DNA of 64,000 nucleotides, taken from assembly GCA_024304885.1 (NCBI GenBank), contig JALJOM010000006.1, positions 57,277 through 121,276 on the forward strand, given 5' to 3'. The notes under the pieces were generated by a model that did not search any database, was not told the origin of the DNA, and worked only from the letters and a program-made list of their open reading frames with translations. Source of the DNA: Beijerinckiaceae bacterium (GTDB lineage: Bacteria; Pseudomonadota; Alphaproteobacteria; Rhizobiales; Beijerinckiaceae). Every line of letters starts with the position of its first letter. Within the stretch, counting starts at the first letter, position 1. Positions 7,241 to 16,302 of this stretch are shown here, in pieces. The translations under genes were made by a program, and so were the position numbers.

Positions 7241-8971
7241 ATGAGCGTGGACGGGCAGGAGTGTGGTGTCACCGAGATCGTGAAAGACAGACACGATGTA
7301 ACCGGGGAATCGACGGCGGCGAAGCAAGCCGCGCCGGAGGCCGAAGGCGAAATTGCGGAATCGGCGTGTGTGGGCGGGGAGAGGGCGTCCGGGGAGGAGG
7401 GCGCCTACAACGGAGCCCCCGGTGACGGGTCCGAGGAGACCTCGTCGTCGGGGGTTCGTCGTCCGGGGCTGAGAGAGGTGTGCCGGGCGTTCCTGAAAAG
7501 GTTCGAGGTCGGAGCAGCGAGCGAAGGCGCGGCGTCCGATCGACCGGCAGGCGGACTCGAAGGTCCGGACGAGACGGTCCGGGAAGACGCGACCGATTCA
7601 TTCGCCGTCGAAGCGGATGAAGACACGACTGTGCTGCGGCTGCCCGCCGAAGACGTGCGCCTCGGCGGGTCGGCGGCGAAAGCGGCCGAGCTGCAGGGGC
7701 TTCGCGGTGGGTTGCAGAGACTGTCGCGCAATCCGGCGGCCGTTGCGATTGGTGCCGCTGCTTTGGGCGGCGTTTCGATCCTCTCGCTTTCGGTTCTGCT
7801 GGGCGGCAGTGGGTCGGCGCCGAGCGCGGCGCTGCAAAAGGCCGGGAATCGATCGTCCCTGGCGATGGCGGCCGCCGAGCCGGGCTTGATGGCGCCGTCG
7901 GCGAAGCTCGCGACCGTGGCGCTTCCCGACCCGCAGGGCCCCGTCGTGAAGCCCTTGCCCGAGAAGAAGGCAGCGGACGCGCTGCGCGACGAGGTGCTTT
8001 CCTTCGGGGACAGTTCGAGAAACGTGGACGGGGCCCGGGTCGCCGGGGCGTCCGAGAGGATCGAACCGAAGCAAGTGGTGCTGGAGCCGGGTCTCTCGGA
8101 TCCAGGTGGCGAGCGGCCGACCGCGAGCGCCGAGAAAGGGACGCCGAGCGGCATATCGAGCGCGAAGCCGGAAGGAGGCCATGCGGCGAGCGAGGGTGCC
8201 TCGGGACGCGGCGAGGCTCGCAACGGGCGAGGCCGGGACGATGAGGTCCAATCCGCCGCGGCTCTCGCGACGACGCATAGCGAGAAAGCCCCGAAAGAGG
8301 CCGGTGCGGAAGGGGATCCGCCGGGCTTTCGGGTCGCCGTCGTGCGCCCTGAGGACAGGGGTCGGAACGGCGGGATACGGGAGGAGAAGCCTCCGGCGAT
8401 CGGACAAGAGAGAAGCGGAGATCGGCAGGACAAGGCGGCGAAGGAGGCCTTGGGCCTCGTGACGCAGCTCGGGGCTCTTCTCGCGGAGGCGCGTGAGGAA
8501 CTCGCGGCTCTGAAGGTCGATCACGAGCGACTGCGCAGCGTGGCGGAAGGCCGGCTCGGCGATCTCGACAACAGGGTCGCGTTTCTCGAGGCGAAGTCCG
8601 CTGTGGCGGAAGCGCGTCTTGCGGGGAAGCCCTCGGATGCGGCCGGCTCGCCTTCGGTTCCTGTCGCTGGTCCGAGGCAGGACCCCACACGGGCCGATGG
8701 GCCGATCGAGGGAGGAGCCGACGCTCGGATCATCAAGGCGAGAGCCATAGAGGGAGGTCCGTCGCGGGAGACCGCAGGTCAGCGCCGGTATCGGGTTCAG
8801 GCCGCGTCCCCCAATCTCGCGATGCTCGCCGAGATCGATCGCAGCGGCGATGTCGGCGCGCAGGTCGAGGTCGCCTTGGGTGACAAGGTCGCGGGCTACG
8901 GGCGGGTCACGAAGATCGTGCAACGTGGGACGGTGTGGGTCGTCCAGACGGAAAAAGGCACGATCGAATAG
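7241..8971 (+). CDS. TraP-like (IcmG/DotF-position) membrane protein with coiled coil
   Basis: I start at the ATG at 7241, preceded by GCGAGGAGAG; the frame is open a little further upstream. The 576-residue protein has a long charged cytoplasmic part, one membrane helix at about 165-188 (AAALGGVSILSLSVLLGG), a disordered Glu/Lys/Gly-rich periplasmic linker, a coiled coil near 420-465 and a C-terminal domain of ~60 residues (YRVQAASPNLAMLAEID, then GRVTKIVQRGTVWVV). That terminal domain recurs in TraP-type transfer proteins. Its place directly after dotG matches TraP in IncI plasmids, the position of IcmG (DotF) in Legionella. Confidence 0.7.
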   Translation: MSVDGQECGVTEIVKDRHDVTGESTAAKQAAPEAEGEIAESACVGGERASGEEGAYNGAPGDGSEETSSSGVRRPGLREVCRAFLKRFEVGAASEGAASDRPAGGLEGPDETVREDATDSFAVEADEDTTVLRLPAEDVRLGGSAAKAAELQGLRGGLQRLSRNPAAVAIGAAALGGVSILSLSVLLGGSGSAPSAALQKAGNRSSLAMAAAEPGLMAPSAKLATVALPDPQGPVVKPLPEKKAADALRDEVLSFGDSSRNVDGARVAGASERIEPKQVVLEPGLSDPGGERPTASAEKGTPSGISSAKPEGGHAASEGASGRGEARNGRGRDDEVQSAAALATTHSEKAPKEAGAEGDPPGFRVAVVRPEDRGRNGGIREEKPPAIGQERSGDRQDKAAKEALGLVTQLGALLAEAREELAALKVDHERLRSVAEGRLGDLDNRVAFLEAKSAVAEARLAGKPSDAAGSPSVPVAGPRQDPTRADGPIEGGADARIIKARAIEGGPSRETAGQRRYRVQAASPNLAMLAEIDRSGDVGAQVEVALGDKVAGYGRVTKIVQRGTVWVVQTEKGTIE

Positions 8972-8986
8972 GCGGGGGAGGTCGTC

Positions 8987-9523
8987 ATGGAAGGGCTCGT
9001 CAGGTTCGCTTCCGAGATCGGCCATGTGCTCGCCGCGCTCTTGCCAACCTTCTGCTATCTCGCCGCGCTCGGAGCGTTCCTCTTCGCGGCCTGGGGCTTC
9101 TGGCTGCAGGCTCGTCCGGACAATCCGTTCCGGGGCCGGCCCTGGATCCCGATCGTGTCGCTCGTGCTCTGTGGGGCTTTCGCCTCGTTCGATCGCGTCT
9201 TGACGATGGCCAATGTGAGCGGCGGGTCGGGGATCATTGTGTCGATCGGGGCCTTGACCTCCTACACGCCGCCGGACCCGCCGGGCAATCCGCTCGGGGG
9301 GACTCCCGCCGATACGATCTTGAATGTGGTGGAGCTGTTCCAAACCTTCTTCCAGGCGTTCGGAGCCATGGCGGCTTTCTTCGCGGTGGCGAGCTGGCGC
9401 TCGGTGATCAACGGACGCAGCCGGCGTTCGCAAGGAAGTTGCGGTGTGCAATTCGTGTTCGGGGTGATGCTCATCAACATTTTGTCGATTGCGCGATGGA
9501 TCGTCGGAATTTTCGCGGTTTGA
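8987..9523 (+). CDS. TraQ-like (IcmC/DotE) multi-pass membrane protein
   Basis: The 178-residue product has four predicted membrane helices (about residues 15-37, 54-72, 120-142 and 156-176) and little else; a glycine/proline-rich loop (PPDPPGNPLGG) lies between helices 2 and 3. Size, topology and place between the TraP-like gene and icmD fit TraQ of IncI plasmids and IcmC/DotE of Legionella, small inner-membrane parts of unknown detailed role. An AGGCGGGGGAGG tract precedes the ATG. Confidence 0.7.
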   Translation: MEGLVRFASEIGHVLAALLPTFCYLAALGAFLFAAWGFWLQARPDNPFRGRPWIPIVSLVLCGAFASFDRVLTMANVSGGSGIIVSIGALTSYTPPDPPGNPLGGTPADTILNVVELFQTFFQAFGAMAAFFAVASWRSVINGRSRRSQGSCGVQFVFGVMLINILSIARWIVGIFAV

Positions 9524-9629
9524 TGCTCTGCATTCGCGTCGCTCGGGTGGATGGTCGCAATCGAGGGATGTCCCTCATCAGTGGTGGGCGTCGAGGCTCG
9601 GGACCTCGGCGCGATCAGGGGAAAGCAAC

Positions 9630-10034
9630 ATGCGCGTTCAAACGAAAAACATCATCGAAGCGAGCTTCGTGAAGTCGGGTCTCGCAGTCGCGTCGCTCGG
9701 GCTCGCTGTGGCTCTGACGGGTCCGGCTGCTGCTCAGTCGATCGGCCAGCAGATCCAGGCGACCGCTCAGGAATTCTCGACCGCGGGCGGCTTCGCCGCG
9801 TCGACGGCCATGTATGTGGGAGCGCTCGTCTGCTTCCTCGGCGGTGCTTGGGCGCTGTGGAAGTCGCGGCAGCCCGAGAACCGGGAAAGCGGCAATGTCG
9901 GCATGGGGCTCGCTGGCCTGGTCCTGGCCGGCCTTTTCGTGACCGGAGGCGTCTGGATCAACAAGGCGGCGCAGACCGCTTCGGGCGGCGCGGCCACGAT
10001 TACGAGCCAGTCCGGGGTCGTCAACTTCCAGTGA
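9630..10034 (+). CDS. icmD: IcmD/DotP/TraR-like small membrane protein
   Basis: I place the start at the ATG at 9630 (MRVQTK) with GGGGAAAG upstream. The 134-residue protein has an N-terminal export signal (SLGLAVALTGPAAAQSIG) and two further membrane helices at about 58-76 and 92-112. The pattern of signal, QEF..AGG.A, helix, short SRQPENRE loop, helix is that of IcmD (DotP), called TraR in IncI plasmids. It probably sits in the inner membrane beside the TraQ-like protein. Confidence 0.75.
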   Translation: MRVQTKNIIEASFVKSGLAVASLGLAVALTGPAAAQSIGQQIQATAQEFSTAGGFAASTAMYVGALVCFLGGAWALWKSRQPENRESGNVGMGLAGLVLAGLFVTGGVWINKAAQTASGGAATITSQSGVVNFQ

Positions 10035-10047
10035 GCGGGTCGCACGG

Positions 10048-10665
10048 GTGGCTTCGGCGTTGAGCGTTCATCCGTCGTCCTGGGGCAGGGTCTCCGAGGC
10101 GCACGGCGAGCGCGATGCCGAGGGCGTGGTGGGAAGCTCTTGCCGGTTTTGTGGGCTCGACGCTCCAGGCTGGCAGGAGCCTTTTCATGCGAGCGGGGAT
10201 CATAACGACGACCAGCCCGGTAATGTCGTCTCGTCCTGCGTGCTCTGCCATCTGTCGCAACATCTCGATCGGCCGCGGATCGAGGAGGAGGCGCGCTTGA
10301 TCCATGCGCCGGGGCTCTCCCAGGCCGTGATCAATGCGATCGCTCGTGAGGTTCATCTGGCTTTTGTCCGGCGAGGGAAGCCGCTTCCGATCGGAGAACT
10401 GCCTTGGCTGGAGATCGAGCGTGAACTTCGAGCGTCTTATGCGGCCTTCAAGGTTCTCGAAAGCCTCGCCGGAACGGCTCGCCATCGCTTCGGCACGATG
10501 TCTCCGCGCGAGCTCGGTGCGGCCCTGCTGCTCTCGAGGCGAGCCGGAGGGGCACAGGACACGGGCGGGCTGAGGCTCTTGCCGCTCGGACGATATTTCC
10601 GCGGCGGGCGCGACATCTACCCCGATCTCCTACGCGGGATGATCGAGATCGACAGCGCTCGGTAA
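10048..10665 (+). CDS. icmJ: IcmJ/DotN/TraT zinc-binding component of the coupling complex
   Basis: The start is a GTG at 10048, 13 bases after icmD. The 205-residue protein carries two cysteine pairs, CRFCG (about residue 32) and CVLCH (about residue 64), with HASGDHNDD between them, the zinc-binding HNH-like layout known for Legionella DotN (IcmJ). DotN binds the C-terminal part of the coupling ATPase DotL. No membrane helix is present. The gene lies in the same order as IncI traT, before the icmB homologue, although a methyltransferase-like gene has been inserted between the two. Confidence 0.85.
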   Translation: MASALSVHPSSWGRVSEAHGERDAEGVVGSSCRFCGLDAPGWQEPFHASGDHNDDQPGNVVSSCVLCHLSQHLDRPRIEEEARLIHAPGLSQAVINAIAREVHLAFVRRGKPLPIGELPWLEIERELRASYAAFKVLESLAGTARHRFGTMSPRELGAALLLSRRAGGAQDTGGLRLLPLGRYFRGGRDIYPDLLRGMIEIDSAR

Positions 10666-10683
10666 CGGCTGGGAGGGGGCAGG

Positions 10684-11517
10684 ATGCTCGAGCTTTTGCT
10701 CGATCAGGACGAAGCCGCGTCGGGACCCCCGAAAGGCCATAGCGCGGTTCGCGCGATGCGGCGACCGCGGCTCGAGAACCCCGCACCTTGGCAGAAGCAC
10801 GAGCTCTTTCCGGCGCCGCCCTGGGCGACGCGGAGCTTGTTCGAGGAGGTTCTGGCCGGAGCGCTCGGTCGGACCATCGGGCCGGACGCCGTGGTGGCGG
10901 AGCCCGCGGCCGGGCTCGGGCACATGAGCGACGTGATCGGCGAATATGTAGGCACCGTCTTCGCGTCCGATATCTACCGCTATCCGTGCGCCGTGGCGCT
11001 GCCCGAGATCGTGGTCGCGGATTTCCTCGAACCGAATTGGCAGGTGTGCCAAGCGGATTGGATCGTCACGAATCCGCCGTTCAAGCTGTCCGTGGCCTTC
11101 CTGCATCGGGCGCTGAGGCTCGCGCGGGAAGGCGTGGCCTTTCTTCAACGCATGCAATGGCTCGAGGGCAGGAGCCGCTATCGCGAGATCTACGAGGCCT
11201 ATCCTCCGACGCTCGTGGCGCCGTTCTCCGAGCGCGTGGGGATGTGCGAGGGTGGATGGGATCCGCGCTGCGGCACGGCGACCATGTATGCCTGGTTCGT
11301 GTGGGTGCGGGAGGACGGTCGCTGGCGTCCGCCCCTGCCGAGGTGGGAGACCTTGCCGATGTTTCTCGTCCCGCCGGGACGGAGGGAAGCGCATACGAAA
11401 CCGTCGGACGAGGCTCTCGCGCTTCGGTGCGTGCCGGGTTTCGTTCCGCCGTCGTCGAAGCGCAAGAACCGCGGGAGACGCAATCGCGAGGAGCGTGGCC
11501 TATTGGTTTCCGTGTAG
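10684..11517 (+). CDS. Adenine-specific DNA methyltransferase-like protein
   Basis: The 277-residue product has a SAM-binding motif I-like segment (VVAEPAAGLGHM, about residues 70-82), an acidic ASDIYR strand end and the catalytic NPPF motif at about residue 130 (WIVTNPPFKLSVAFL). This is the arrangement of N6-adenine methyltransferases, but no target-recognition domain is obvious. The C-terminus is basic (SSKRKNRGRRNRE). It lies 19 bases after icmJ and 14 before icmB, so it belongs to the operon. Such a gene is not part of the standard Dot/Icm set; it might mark or protect transferred DNA, or act in regulation. Confidence 0.65.
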   Translation: MLELLLDQDEAASGPPKGHSAVRAMRRPRLENPAPWQKHELFPAPPWATRSLFEEVLAGALGRTIGPDAVVAEPAAGLGHMSDVIGEYVGTVFASDIYRYPCAVALPEIVVADFLEPNWQVCQADWIVTNPPFKLSVAFLHRALRLAREGVAFLQRMQWLEGRSRYREIYEAYPPTLVAPFSERVGMCEGGWDPRCGTATMYAWFVWVREDGRWRPPLPRWETLPMFLVPPGRREAHTKPSDEALALRCVPGFVPPSSKRKNRGRRNREERGLLVSV

Positions 11518-11530
11518 CAGGAGGGGGATC

Positions 11531-14500
11531 ATGTTGTCGGCGATCGCACATGCTCTGGCGAGCCTGTCTCTCGCGATGAAGCAACCCTTGCCGGCGTTTT
11601 GCGACATCGAGACCGCGCATGGCGATTGCCTGATCACCAAGCAGGGTGACTATCTCTCCTTCGTGCGGCTCGACGGGATGCGGCGCATGGTGACGCGGGC
11701 CGACGTGGGCCGGCTGTCCGAAGCGATGCGCCTCGATCTGTCGGGAACGCTCGAGAGGGCAGGCCATGCGATCGTCGGCTGGTATGCGTCGGATCCGGAT
11801 CTCGCTGCAGTGGAGATCGAGCGTGTGAATATCGCCTCCTGCCGTCGGGTCGCGAAGGAGCTCGGGATCGAGCTCGACGATATTCTCGACGAGCGGATGA
11901 GGCTCTGGCCGAACCTGATGCGGTGGGAGGTCGCCTATTACATTCTCTGGACCCGCAAAGGAGTACTGACAAAGGAAGAGAAGAAGCAGGTCAAGGAGGA
12001 GCAGGCGGCCGCCGCGCGGCAGTGCCCCGAGATCGGTGATGCACAGAAGTTCTTCCTGCGCAGCGAGATCATGGCGGCCCATCACGCGGCTTTCGTGTCT
12101 CGTGTGGTGTCGTCGCTGCAAGGCGTCGACATCGCGGCCGTCGAGCTCACGGCGCACGAGGCGCTGAAGGTCATTCGCGAGGCCATGTATCGTGAGACGG
12201 CGGGGTCGGACTGGAAGGCGACGCTGCCCGGCGACAGAATCATGCCGAGGTTGCCGGAGGACGACGTCGCGAAGCCCGGCAAGGAAGGCCTGTTGTGGCC
12301 CTCGCTTCGAAGCCAGCTGTTCCACGTCGATGCCGTGACGGACGGCGGCCAGAAGGTGGTGATCGGCGAGAACGAATATACGGGTGTCGATCTCGCGATG
12401 GGGCCGGAGGATCCGCGTCCCTTCGTCGAGCTCGCGTCCTGGCTCGGTGGCGATCGTATCCCGTGGCGGGCCGCTTTCGTGGTCGAGGGCGGGGGCCAGT
12501 CGGGGATGATGATGAAAGAGGTCGGAGCATCGTTTCTGTCGATGTTCCCCGGGAATCAGGATTTGCGGCGCGCCTTCGAGGCCTTGCGCGCGGCCAAGGC
12601 GGATCACAATCACATCAGCGTGAAGCTCAGGGCGTCCTTCGCGACCTGGGCTCCCGCGGGAGAGACGAGAAAGCTGCGCCGGCGCGTGTCGACGCTCTCG
12701 CAGAGGATCGAAGGCTGGGGCAATTGCAAGGCGACGACACTTTCGGGCGATCCTCTCGAAGGCGTGATGAGCAGCGTGCCGGGGCTCTCGCTGACGTCGA
12801 CCGGAGTGCCTTCGCTGGCGCTTCTCGGCGATGCGCTCGCGATGCTGCCGTGGAGCCGCACGGCGTCGCCTTGGGAGCGCGGCAGCGTGCTGTTTCGGCT
12901 GCCGAGCGGAGGCCTCTGGCCCTATGAGCCGGCCGGCGGCTCGAAGCGGCCGCAAGTGCTCGACATTTTCGTCGCACCGCCACGCTCGGGAAAATCGGTG
13001 CTGGCGAACACGATCAATCTCGGGCTCTGTCTCAGCCCGTCGGTCCTGGGATCGCAAGGCGCAAAGCTCCCGTTGATCGGCAAGGTCGATATCGGCCCGT
13101 CGGCGCAAGGCTTCGTGCGGCTGGTGCAGGAAGCGCTCGGGCCGGAGCGCCGGCACGAGGCGATCTATACGCTTCTTCAATTCGCGCCGGGCTACGAGTT
13201 CAACATCTTCGATCTGCAGGTCGGATGCGAATATCCGCTGCCGCTCGAGAAGGCCTTCCTGCAGAACTTCCTCGCTTTGTTGACGCAGCCGGTCGGCGAG
13301 ACGATGCCCTACGAGGGCATGACGCAGATGATCAGCCTCGTGATCGACGAGGCCTATCGGCTCTGCACCGAGGTGCCGGGAGCATCGCCGAAGCGCTATC
13401 GGCGGGGTGTGGAACCTCTGGTCGATTCCGCGATCGACCGCCACAAGATCACCCTGCATGCGGACGATCCCTATTGGCGGGACGTCGTCACCGCCTTGTG
13501 TGATCTCGGCGAATATCGGCTGGCCGAGATCGCGCAGCGTCATGCCGTGCCGATCCTCCAGGACCTGATCAGCGCGGCGCGCTCGGATCAGGTCAAGGAC
13601 ATGTTCGAGAGCTTGAAGATCGCGACGACGGCCGAGCAGGCCTCCGAGCTGTTCGAGCGCTATCTCTACGACGTGATCCGGAAATATCCGATTCTCAACA
13701 AGCCGACGCGGCTCGACTTCGGCTCGGCCAGGATCATCGTGATCGATCTCGCGGAAGTGGCGCCGACCGGCTCGGCGGCGGCCAATCGCCAGACCGAGAT
13801 GATGTATCTGCTCGCGCGGCACATCCTCGCCCGGAACTTCTTCCTGAAGCCGGATTATCTCCAGCACGTGCCGCAGCGGGTGCGGGAGTACCACAGGGGG
13901 CGGTTCCAGGAAATCTACGAGATGGTGAAGCGGCTCGACTACGACGAGTGGCATCGCACCGAAGGAAGCCCGCAGGTTCGCTCCCAAGCCGAGCTCGATG
14001 CGCGCGAGGGTCCGAAGCACAATGTCCAGCTCGGCTTCTCGAGCCAGCGGCTGCGCGACATGGGCGAGACGATCGTCAGCCAGTCGACGGGCCGTTTCGT
14101 GCTGCGTGTCGGCGACGAGAAGGAGGCCGAGGAGGTCATCACCCGCTTCAACCTCTCCGAGGCGAGCGCGGGGGTCGTGCGCTACGGCCTGAACGGCCCC
14201 GGCCCGGACGGCGCCCCGTTTCTCGCGATCATCCAGGTCGACGCGGCGAAATACGAGCAAAAGCTCGTCAACTCCCTCGGTCCGGTCGAGCTCTGGGCGC
14301 TCTCGACGACGCCGGGCGACACGGGATTGCGTAACCGGCTCTACGATTCCGTCGGGTTCAGCGAGGCCTTACGGCGCTTGTCGAAGATTTTTCCGTCCGG
14401 CTCCGCGCTGAAGGAGATCGAGCGGCGCAAGAGCGAGAGGCTCCGCCGTGGCGAGCAGGATTCGAGGGCGCAGGCCGGCGTGATCGACGAGCTCGCGGCG

Positions 14501-14584
14501 GAGCTTCTGGACGGTCGCGGCATCGGGCTGAAGCTGCGTCCTTACGAGGGAGCACTGGAGGAGGTGCAGACCGCCGCGCAGTGA
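11531..14584 (+). CDS. dotO: IcmB/DotO/TraU VirB4-like secretion ATPase
   Basis: I start at the ATG at 11531 (MLSAIAHAL) with CAGGAGGGGG before it; the frame is open upstream but that part overlaps the previous gene. The 1017 residues match the usual IcmB length. The Walker A motif APPRSGKS lies near residue 482, with a VIVIDLAEV Walker-B-like strand near 735. IcmB (DotO, TraU) is the cytoplasmic ATPase that powers type IVB assembly, forming hexamers of dimers with DotB. Late segments such as LRDMGETIVSQSTGRFVL are family-typical. Confidence 0.93.
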   Translation: MLSAIAHALASLSLAMKQPLPAFCDIETAHGDCLITKQGDYLSFVRLDGMRRMVTRADVGRLSEAMRLDLSGTLERAGHAIVGWYASDPDLAAVEIERVNIASCRRVAKELGIELDDILDERMRLWPNLMRWEVAYYILWTRKGVLTKEEKKQVKEEQAAAARQCPEIGDAQKFFLRSEIMAAHHAAFVSRVVSSLQGVDIAAVELTAHEALKVIREAMYRETAGSDWKATLPGDRIMPRLPEDDVAKPGKEGLLWPSLRSQLFHVDAVTDGGQKVVIGENEYTGVDLAMGPEDPRPFVELASWLGGDRIPWRAAFVVEGGGQSGMMMKEVGASFLSMFPGNQDLRRAFEALRAAKADHNHISVKLRASFATWAPAGETRKLRRRVSTLSQRIEGWGNCKATTLSGDPLEGVMSSVPGLSLTSTGVPSLALLGDALAMLPWSRTASPWERGSVLFRLPSGGLWPYEPAGGSKRPQVLDIFVAPPRSGKSVLANTINLGLCLSPSVLGSQGAKLPLIGKVDIGPSAQGFVRLVQEALGPERRHEAIYTLLQFAPGYEFNIFDLQVGCEYPLPLEKAFLQNFLALLTQPVGETMPYEGMTQMISLVIDEAYRLCTEVPGASPKRYRRGVEPLVDSAIDRHKITLHADDPYWRDVVTALCDLGEYRLAEIAQRHAVPILQDLISAARSDQVKDMFESLKIATTAEQASELFERYLYDVIRKYPILNKPTRLDFGSARIIVIDLAEVAPTGSAAANRQTEMMYLLARHILARNFFLKPDYLQHVPQRVREYHRGRFQEIYEMVKRLDYDEWHRTEGSPQVRSQAELDAREGPKHNVQLGFSSQRLRDMGETIVSQSTGRFVLRVGDEKEAEEVITRFNLSEASAGVVRYGLNGPGPDGAPFLAIIQVDAAKYEQKLVNSLGPVELWALSTTPGDTGLRNRLYDSVGFSEALRRLSKIFPSGSALKEIERRKSERLRRGEQDSRAQAGVIDELAAELLDGRGIGLKLRPYEGALEEVQTAAQ

Positions 14585-14660
14585 AGCCAAGGCCGGCACG
14601 GAGCTAGGCGTTCGCGGGGTGTTTCGCGATGTTTCGAGAAACATCATCGGAGCGTCGAAG

Positions 14661-15146
14661 ATGATCTCGATCTCTCGTGTGGGTGTGGTCTCGGCCTTTG
14701 CCTGTCTGTGTGGCTGCGCGGCAGCGCCGCCCGTCGTCGTCAGCGTTCCGGGCATGCCCAACCCCGAGCTCGCGATGCAGGACAGCTTCCTTCGCGTGGA
14801 GGAAGAGATGCGCCTGTTGCGCGGGGTCGAGCCGGGCGAGAAAGGCCCTGTGGGTTCTCTCGGTCCCATGCCGAAGGTGGTGCCGGCCGAGCTCGACAGG
14901 GTCGTTTCCTTCGCCTGGAACGGGTCGCTCCATGACGCCGTCGAGAAGCTCGCGACCACGATCGGGTACAGAACGAGCGTCGAGCGGCCGTGGAACGCGG
15001 CGAGTGTTGCGGTCGTCCTCTCCGGTGAGCCGCGCCGTGTCTACGATCTATTCGAGGAGCTGGGTCGCGCCGGGGGCTCCTCGGCGACGGTGAGGCTCGA
15101 CCCGCAGCATCAGCGTGTGGAGGTCGTCTATCATGCCGAGATTTGA
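14661..15146 (+). CDS. dotD: DotD/TraH outer membrane lipoprotein
   Basis: The ATG at 14661 gives 161 residues. A lipoprotein signal ends in CLCGCAAAP, so the second cysteine of that stretch is the likely lipid anchor. Residues about 80-155 form the small mixed fold of DotD, which resembles secretin N-domains (VSFAWNGSLHDAVEKLA, later VYDLFEELGR and VRLDPQHQRVEVVYH). DotD binds DotH and DotC at the outer membrane. Its end overlaps the dotC start by 14 bases. Confidence 0.88.
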   Translation: MISISRVGVVSAFACLCGCAAAPPVVVSVPGMPNPELAMQDSFLRVEEEMRLLRGVEPGEKGPVGSLGPMPKVVPAELDRVVSFAWNGSLHDAVEKLATTIGYRTSVERPWNAASVAVVLSGEPRRVYDLFEELGRAGGSSATVRLDPQHQRVEVVYHAEI

Positions 15147-16197
15147 GGGGGAGATCGGACAGCCATCGACGAGAAGGAGTCGATTTCGGGAGCATCGGGG
15201 GCGACCGGGGAAGGCGGGAGATCTCGTCGCGAGTGCTCTTGCCTTGCTGATATTCGCAGGCCCGGCGCGCGGGCAAGGCGAGGTGCTGAGCCTGCCGGTT
15301 CCTCCAGTGCCTCCTGCCGGAATGGTCGAGGAGATGGCTCGCGAGCTCGGCAATCCGATCAATCGACCGATCACGGGGGCGGCTCAGGTGCCCGAGATCG
15401 TGGGCGGGGAGCGGCCGCCATCGCTCGAGGCGCTTCAGGCGGCGCGGGCGCGAGACCACGAAGGAAACGCGCTGGAAGCCGGGCGACGCGAGGTGCTGCA
15501 GCAAGCGGGGCTGACCTATGGGGCTCAGGGAGGGCTGTCGGCGCGGTCCTTCGCGATCAACGAGATGCTGCGTCGCTACGAGCAGGTTCTCGATCGAGTC
15601 TATGATTTCCGGCAGCTCGTCATGCGGCTCGGCGGCGGCATGACCTACATGCGCCCGCCGATCGTGACGCAGGCCGAGCTCGCCTTCGCTCTGGGCGAGA
15701 ACGGCCAGGTGGCGCGCGAGACGGCGTGCATCTACCAGATCACGCGCGATGCGCAGCTCACATCCGTCGCGCCGAACTGGCGGGCCTATCTCGTGCGGGA
15801 CTGGGGTTGGCCGCAACGGCCGAGCGATGCCGTGCTGCCCCGGACAGAGGCCGAAGCCGCCTATTGGACCCAATATGTCGCGGAAGGATGGGCGCAAGGG
15901 GAGCGCCAGGCCGTGGAGATCTTCCTCTCGGACCTCGGGCGCATTCAACGCGATTACGTAGGGATGGCTCGCTACCATGTGCTGTTGAAGAAGGGGCTCG
16001 TCGAGAACCCGAGGGTCACGTTCCAGACGAGCCGCGTGAACGGCGGGGGTACGCTGCTTCGCGCCGGCGACAGGATCGTGAGGATCACTGGGCAAGGGGG
16101 TCTGCAAGCCGATCCTCGCCACTGGAGCTCCAGGACGCGGGAATGTCCCGGCGAGGGGACGACCGCGCGGGTCCAGGGGATCGTGGTCAAGCCGTGA
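15133..16197 (+). CDS. dotC: DotC/TraI outer membrane core protein, lipid anchor missing
   Basis: The ATG at 15133 lies inside the end of dotD. The 354 residues show the DotC family clearly: LGAQ-like LTYGAQGGLSARS, YDFRQLVM, MRPPIVTQAE, APNWRAYLVRDW, a WTQYVAEGWAQGERQA segment and RITGQGGL near the end. DotC normally is a lipoprotein; here the export signal (ASALALLIFAGPARGQG) lacks a cysteine, so this copy may be held only by partners such as DotD and DotH. Seven bases later a possible alternative start of dotB appears. Confidence 0.9.
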   Translation: MPRFEGEIGQPSTRRSRFREHRGRPGKAGDLVASALALLIFAGPARGQGEVLSLPVPPVPPAGMVEEMARELGNPINRPITGAAQVPEIVGGERPPSLEALQAARARDHEGNALEAGRREVLQQAGLTYGAQGGLSARSFAINEMLRRYEQVLDRVYDFRQLVMRLGGGMTYMRPPIVTQAELAFALGENGQVARETACIYQITRDAQLTSVAPNWRAYLVRDWGWPQRPSDAVLPRTEAEAAYWTQYVAEGWAQGERQAVEIFLSDLGRIQRDYVGMARYHVLLKKGLVENPRVTFQTSRVNGGGTLLRAGDRIVRITGQGGLQADPRHWSSRTRECPGEGTTARVQGIVVKP

Positions 16198-16302
16198 CGC
16201 CATGTGGCGAGGCGGCATGTCGGTCGCGTTCGAACCATCTCGAAGACGATGGGGAGAGACGCCCGGGATCGTGGACTTGGGCAGCTCGAGGGGAATGATG
16301 TC

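Noticed and set aside
5344..7272. Long minus-strand frame across dotH and dotG
   Set aside because: Same GC artefact; Arg/His-rich and without recognisable domains.
11252..11530. N-terminal extension of the DotO frame
   Set aside because: It overlaps the methyltransferase-like gene and adds non-family residues; the ATG at 11531 has a good ribosome binding site.
11081..14260. Very long minus-strand open frame (over 1000 codons) opposite the secretion ATPase gene
   Set aside because: It is a by-product of high GC and codon bias on the plus strand; its translation is Arg/His-rich with no motif, while the plus frame is a clear DotO.
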